Shown here piece by piece: positions 59,801 to 64,000 of a DNA stretch of 64,000 nucleotides (position 1 is the first letter of the stretch; each line of letters begins with the position of its first letter). The notes below the pieces were generated by a model. The model saw only the letters and a program-made list of their open reading frames with translations, was not told the DNA's origin and searched no databases. Both the position numbers and the translations under genes were made by a program. The DNA is from Panax quinquefolius (taxonomy: Eukaryota; Streptophyta; Magnoliopsida; Apiales; Araliaceae). Location: the NCBI GenBank assembly GCA_020205615.1, contig CM035153.1:80365853-80429852 (forward strand), read 5' to 3'.

Positions 59801-60266
59801 TAAATCATTGGGGTTTTCACTAATTAGGTTATAGTTAATAACGCTTAAGCCTTATACTTAGCATTTGAATTCCCAAATTAGGGTTTTTAACTTATGAATT
59901 AGGGTTTCAGATTTTCAGAACTGAAATTAGGGTTTCAAGAGCCAGTAATAGGGTTTCTAATTCATCTTTAAAATTTTCTAACTGAACGACGATGTTCTTA
60001 TTATAATATTAGGGTTTGTCACTGATATACTTTATATGGTCAACCCTTGACCCTTAACCTCATACTGTACACATATATGACCATACACACAAATGATATA
60101 CACATACACTTAATACTGTAAGCCTTCACCAAAAAATTTTAAATTCAAAATATTCCTTCTCAGAAATCTCAAATCCATTCACTAATTTTCTGTCTAGGTT
60201 TATTATTTAACCTCCAATAAATCTTTTATGATTTTAATAAATTATCCAAATTCTCGGGTTGTCACA
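56870..60266 (-). mobile_element. LTR B: LTR of the same chromovirus-like family as A
   Basis: The right edge reads TGTGACAACCCGAG on the minus strand. It is collinear with A from about 57390: AT-rich stretch, GTCGCTAAAGG/CTATAGCGAC motifs (58115-58154), a shared block at 58826-58860, and a telo-box array. It extends about 500 bp further left than A, to the end of T1. On the right it interrupts the T2 leader. No internal coding sequence is attached; short open frames such as that at 58820 are LTR sequence. Confidence 0.65.
59538..60017 (-). promoter_or_regulatory. Array of eight telo-box motifs in LTR B
   Basis: Exact TTAGGGTTT at 59538, 59552, 59677, 59736, 59878, 59899, 59927 and 60009, i.e. 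AAACCCTAA in element orientation, at a similar distance from the LTR start as in A. Many one-base variants (TTAGGATTT) lie between them. Confidence 0.55.
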
Positions 60267-60566
60267 GGTGCCTTTCTTGAGCCTCGTTGGAATTAGTCTC
60301 CCTACGAGTCCAGTAATCAAACACTGACAGGATGGCCTCCTGGTGGAGGGACCACACAACATACATTCACATACAACGTGTCTCACCGTTTATGGTAATG
60401 ATGACATTTGTGAATCCCTTTAATATCACAAGTAGATACAGTGCGAAGCACTAAGTGAAGTAAGTAAATGCAATCGCATACATTTTAAATGTAAATGCAA
60501 CATCCAGACACAAGCAGATAACAACTTGAAAAGTTTGTAATAGTGGCTTAAGCCATCTTACTGGAT

Positions 60567-60587
60567 GTCCCCAGTAGAGTCGCCACC
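60567..60587 (-). other. T2 primer-binding site (tRNA-Arg type)
   Basis: GGTGGCGACTCTACTGGGGA on the minus strand, directly after LTR end GTCTACA, with one difference from the T1 site. Confidence 0.8.
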
Positions 60588-61576
60588 TGTAGACGTCGAG
60601 ATTTTTACTGTCCCTTTTCTGTTCTTGTCTTTTGGTGTTATTCCGTTAGGTGAGATTAGTTTGAAAAATAAAGTCGTGAAAAGGTCCAAAAGGTATATGC
60701 CGACGATTGGACTGTAAGAGTCGCCAGTTGATATTTTTAAATGGTTGCACCAACTCAATCGATAAAAAGTTTGCACATTGACCCAGTGATGTGATACTGT
60801 CTAACAAGTCTGTGAAACCGAGATTCGTTAGGGTCTGAGGGCTTGATTATGCGAAGGGAAGGTGTTAGGCACGCCCCGACATCTGTGTTACCACGGTGAC
60901 CGCCACTTTTCAATTAAAATGTTATATGAATGTGTGTGTGTGTGTGTGTGGGTCAATGTACAATTATCTGGAAGTAGTGCTATGCCTCATTTGCACCTAT
61001 ATACAAAGGGTTTGAATTTTGTAAAAAAGTTTAATTTTAACAAGATATAGCAATGATATTTTGTAAAAAAGGTTTTTTCAAACCCTTATGTTCAATAGTA
61101 ATTGAGGATTTTGATACTTTCATTTTATTATATGTTCAGCTTAATTGCTTTTATTTTCGAGATGCGAGGCATCTTCGAGAAAATAATATACATAGCAGTG
61201 TCGAACTCGTTATGGGCATAAGAGCCATCTAAGGAAATTCAAACACCGTGAATAATGTACCAGCTGATTACAGCCAAAAATGTCCATCATGGGAACCGAA
61301 TCTAGATTTAGGAGACTGAATCTGTGATCACATGACTCCTAGGCTCACATGATTTAGCAGTTTATATGAAATCTGTAAGCAGTTATATATATAAAAGCTG
61401 TAAATATATATATATACAAATGATTAACCACCACTAAGCAACTCCATGGGGGATTGGAAATGTAAATATATATATATATATAGGAACGATCAACCGCCAC
61501 GAAGTAAACTCTAGGCGGGATGAAATATAAATAAAGCTGTAAATGGTCACGAAGTAAACTTCAGGCGTGACAGAAA

Positions 61577-61620
<44 letters not shown>

Positions 61621-61640
61621 TATATGTACGTACACAACTG

Positions 61641-61784
61641 TGTATTACACAGTAGGCCTATAGCGACAGATTTTTTGTGCTATAGCGACAGTAAACTGTC
61701 CCTATAGCCCAGAATAACTATGATGAAGGGTGAAATCGTCGCTATAGCCCAAAATACCGTCGCCATAGCCTACTATGTAATACA
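61641..61784. mobile_element. 144-bp inverted-repeat element with TAGCGAC motifs
   Basis: The left end is TGTATTACACAGTAGGCCTA then TAGCGAC; the right end is its inverse, GTCGCCATAGCCTACTATGT then AATACA. Internal copies of CTATAGCGACAG and GTCGCTATAGCCC are also inverted. Too small to code. MITE-like; family unknown. Confidence 0.6.
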
Positions 61785-61807
61785 TGTGACCATGTACATA
61801 TATTTTC

Positions 61808-61857
<50 letters not shown>

Positions 61858-61860
<3 letters not shown>

Positions 61861-62166
61861 CAGGACCAGTCCCGACTCCGGATTCCATAACAAAATCTGG
61901 ACCTTTTTATTATATTTTTTGTTTTTTAATAAACAACTAAAAAAAAATTATGGAACTTGAATTTTTACATAATACAGTTGTTTTGGGTGTGATTTGGATA
62001 TATATAACAAAATAGTGCATATATACATGTTTTATTATATGTATCCAAATCACACCCAAAACATCAGATATGTAAAAATTCAAGTTCCATAATTTAATTT
62101 TTTTAGTTGTTTTAAAAAAAAGAAAAAAAATGGTCCGGATTTAAGCTCGTCCGAGTCCCTGACAAG

Positions 62167-62169
<3 letters not shown>
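61858..62169. mobile_element. MITE-like element, 312 bp, copy 1
   Basis: Both ends start GATC and carry a CCGGA...CC(A/T)TTTTT block. The inner arms are near-perfect inverted repeats of about 75 bp (TTATGGAACTTGAATTTTTA, GGGTGTGATTTGGATA and their inverses). Bounded by (TA)n on both sides. No transposase. Confidence 0.75.

Positions 62170-62237
<68 letters not shown>
62170..62237. repeat. (TA)n microsatellite, 68 bp
   Basis: The longest uninterrupted TA run in the window. Others include about 23844-23880, 54361-54386, 55698-55740, 61811-61857, 62554-62592, 62658-62718 and 63049-63084. Confidence 0.95.
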
Positions 62238-62241
<4 letters not shown>

Positions 62242-62300
62242 CCGCATCCATGGCAACCGGTTCTTCTTTGAGAACAACCTAAAAAGTAATGGCACAACAA
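62238..62300. mobile_element. Possible truncated end of a foldback-type element
   Basis: GAGACCGCATCCATGGCAAC then CGGTTC, immediately after (TA)n, resembles the end of the 54387-55638 element (GAGCCCTTCCATAGCAACCG). I find no matching inverted end nearby, so this is a fragment or a chance likeness. Confidence 0.3.
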
Positions 62301-62548
62301 CTTATGGCGGGTGAGACAATAAAAATAGGGCGTCCCATTTTTTGTTGTCGGTACCGCCACAAGTCAGAATTAACAGCTGAAATGTTCCTCTTATATTGGT
62401 TCCTTCCTTTTCAAATTGATATGGTTTGAGATATTAATGATAGCTGGTTCCTTTCTTTATAAATTGATATGGTCCCTTCCTTTTATAAATTTATAAAAGC
62501 AGTAAACGCACCATATGTAAATCCAGGCTCATTGAACGAGTTTGACAA

Positions 62549-62595
<47 letters not shown>

Positions 62596-62652
62596 ATAAA
62601 CGCCCGGGACGTGAGTCCGCACTCAATTGAGGCATAACTCGATAATGTTAGT

Positions 62653-62719
<67 letters not shown>

Positions 62720-62724
<5 letters not shown>

Positions 62725-63044
62725 GTTCTATCCTGGACTCTGGACTTTCTTAAAATACGGACTTTTTTTTTTAAACAATTAAAACAAATTTAATATTTTA
62801 TGAAACTAGAATTTTATATAATACAGTGTTTTGGATGTGATTTGGTTACATATAACAAAACAGGTCTGTACAGTCTGTGCAGACTATACATAAATTTTTT
62901 GGTATAGGTATCCAAATCACGTCGAAAATATTGTATTATGGAAAAATTTCAGTTCCATAATATATTAAGTTTTTTTTAGTTGTTTTAAAAAAAAAAAAAA
63001 AATAGTCCGGATTTGATCAGGTTTAGGAGTGGACCTGATTTGTG

Positions 63045-63048
<4 letters not shown>
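62720..63048. mobile_element. MITE-like element, about 330 bp, copy 2
   Basis: Same family as 61858-62169: a terminal GGACTNTGGACTTT-like block, a poly-T stretch, then arms with ATGAAACTAGAATTTTATATAA and GGATGTGATTTGG and their inverses. It is more diverged than copy 1. Also bounded by (TA)n. Confidence 0.7.
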
Positions 63049-63091
<43 letters not shown>

Positions 63092-63779
63092 AAATAAAAC
63101 ACCATGGGCTAAAGTTCAGGCATACACACACAACACGACTCTCAACGTGAATAACAGTGTGTGCAAAATGTGGAGAAAGGCTTTAAGAAATATAAGAAGG
63201 CTTATAGTGGATTGCCAAAGAAGACTTCAATAGCTTTAAATGGATGAACACTCAGTTCCCACCAGTAAAATATAGCAAAATATAAGCTCACAAGTGTTTA
63301 AAATGAGAAAACACTCAATTTATCGTGCGTATAGAGCAAATTGGACAGGGTTTCCTCGCCTTTTTCCTATCAAAAATGGCCACCCCAATCCCTCTATTTA
63401 TAGAGGGGGGAGCCACAGGTGTACCTTCGATAGCCGCAGATGCACCTGTGGCTGCCCGGGGTGCCCTGGGCTCCGCGGGTCCCATTATCTCGAAGTACGT
63501 GCACGCATGTAACGCGGTATCTACTCGAACTTTCAGAACTTCAATCCAGGCATTCGATTGAGGTGTATAATACCTTTTTCAAAATGTTGTTGATGAGAGT
63601 TACACAAATGACATGGGATTAGAGGTTCTACGAAGTCAGGAAGATGGGGCCATGCCCAAGTCTTCAGGCTTCAAAATATATCCGATGTGCTGTCTTGTGT
63701 AATAGACACTCGGGATTGGAGCTCTTGTTCTTGTAGAATGTATTTTGAAATGTTGTTGAGACGGCGTAATGTGGGATCG

Positions 63780-64000
63780 AGGTGGCAAAATGATGAATTT
63801 GCCCCTCACCGGGGTTATCTCTGGTTTGGGCTGATGTAGCAGTCGTTGCTCAGGATTATCTCTGAGATTGGGCTGCTGTGAGTACTAAAGGTCCTCAGGG
63901 TTGTCTCTAAGGTGTGCCTGACCTCCCGGGTTTGTCTCCGGGGTTGGAACTGAGTGCAAGGGTTGAGATGAGCTTTTTTGGCATTATCTCCGGAACTGCA
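63780..64000. repeat. Degenerate repeats at the T2 LTR start region
   Basis: Repeated GGGTTATCTC-like words (for example CGGGGTTATCTCTGG, CAGGATTATCTCTGAG, CAGGGTTGTCTCTAAG, CGGGTTTGTCTCCGG) about 45-55 bp apart. They correspond in reverse complement to the GATAACCCCG repeats of T1 at 52360-53000. Confidence 0.65.

Larger units (their letters stand above)
60267..64000 (-). mobile_element. T2: second Tat-type element, inverted relative to T1, runs off the window
   Basis: The minus strand shows, from the right, most of a 5' LTR (60588 to beyond 64000), a primer site, and about 300 bp of leader (60267-60566) that matches the T1 leader in reverse complement. LTR B then interrupts it. No coding region of T2 is in the window. 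Confidence 0.8.
60588..64000 (-). repeat. T2 5' LTR, partial
   Basis: The reverse complement is collinear with the T1 3' LTR: promoter end (60600-61370), 60-bp repeats, (TA)n, 80-90-bp repeat (about 62500-62550), the block at 62600-62650, and the region 63090-63720. At least three MITE-like inverted repeats interrupt it. The aligned TATA box reads TATCAAAA (about 61110-61117, minus strand), so it is damaged. The conserved hairpin lies at 61153-61184. Confidence 0.82.

Noticed and set aside
61702..62360. Frames coding runs of Ile-Tyr
   Set aside because: They come from (TA)n microsatellites; the same occurs at 23630-23999, 53851-54473 and 55524-55846.

Overview
The window looks like intergenic, heterochromatic DNA from a flowering plant. 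It is AT-rich and made almost entirely of nested, decaying LTR retrotransposons. I see no ordinary cellular gene, rRNA, tRNA or CRISPR array. All lineage calls rest on motifs read by eye (primer sites, polypurine tracts, RT, RNase H and integrase signatures), not on a search. Names used below: E1 and E2, chromovirus-type Ty3/gypsy elements; A and B, LTR copies of a third chromovirus-like family; S, a SIRE-type Ty1/copia remnant; X and Y, two fused copies of another copia family; T1 and T2, Tat/Ogre/Retand-type Ty3/gypsy elements.

Layout. 1-1162 is unassigned. 1163-21214 is E1 on the minus strand: 5' LTR 18117-21214, an extra coiled-coil ORF, gag, then protease-RT-RNase H up to 14130, where E2 (6503-14129, minus strand) interrupts it. 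E1 resumes below 6502 with integrase, a polypurine tract and a 3' LTR that is itself split by LTR A (about 2341-5268). 21215-23446 holds a copia gag scrap and the tail of S (RT-RNase H, minus strand). 23447-56869 is T1 on the plus strand: truncated 5' LTR, tRNA-Arg-like primer site, leader and a trace of gag; then the X/Y copia composite (25914-39364); then late gag, protease, RT, two RNase H domains and integrase (39365-45284). Next come tandem repeats, two antisense extra ORFs (46523-50502, minus strand), more tandem repeats and the 3' LTR (52303-56869), which carries a 1.25 kb foldback element. 56870-60266 is LTR B, which splits the leader of T2. T2 (60267 to the window end, minus strand) shows its leader, primer site and most of its 5' LTR, which is studded with MITE-like inverted repeats sitting in (TA)n tracts.

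How the parts relate. Each element supplied, or once supplied, Gag, protease, RT/RNase H and integrase for its own copying. All are now broken by stops, frameshifts or deletions. E2 keeps gag, primer site and polypurine tract but lost most of pol, so its family looks like a non-autonomous derivative. The richest biology is in T1. Downstream of pol, on the opposite strand, it carries two recognisable extra genes, one resembling the plant mobile domain and spliced by two short GT-AG introns, the other resembling the DUF7745-type retroelement-associated family. Other points of note are telo-box arrays in LTRs A and B, an extra 5' ORF in E1, a copia fusion explained by one deletion between two neighbouring copies, and a conserved dyad repeated four times in the copia leader.
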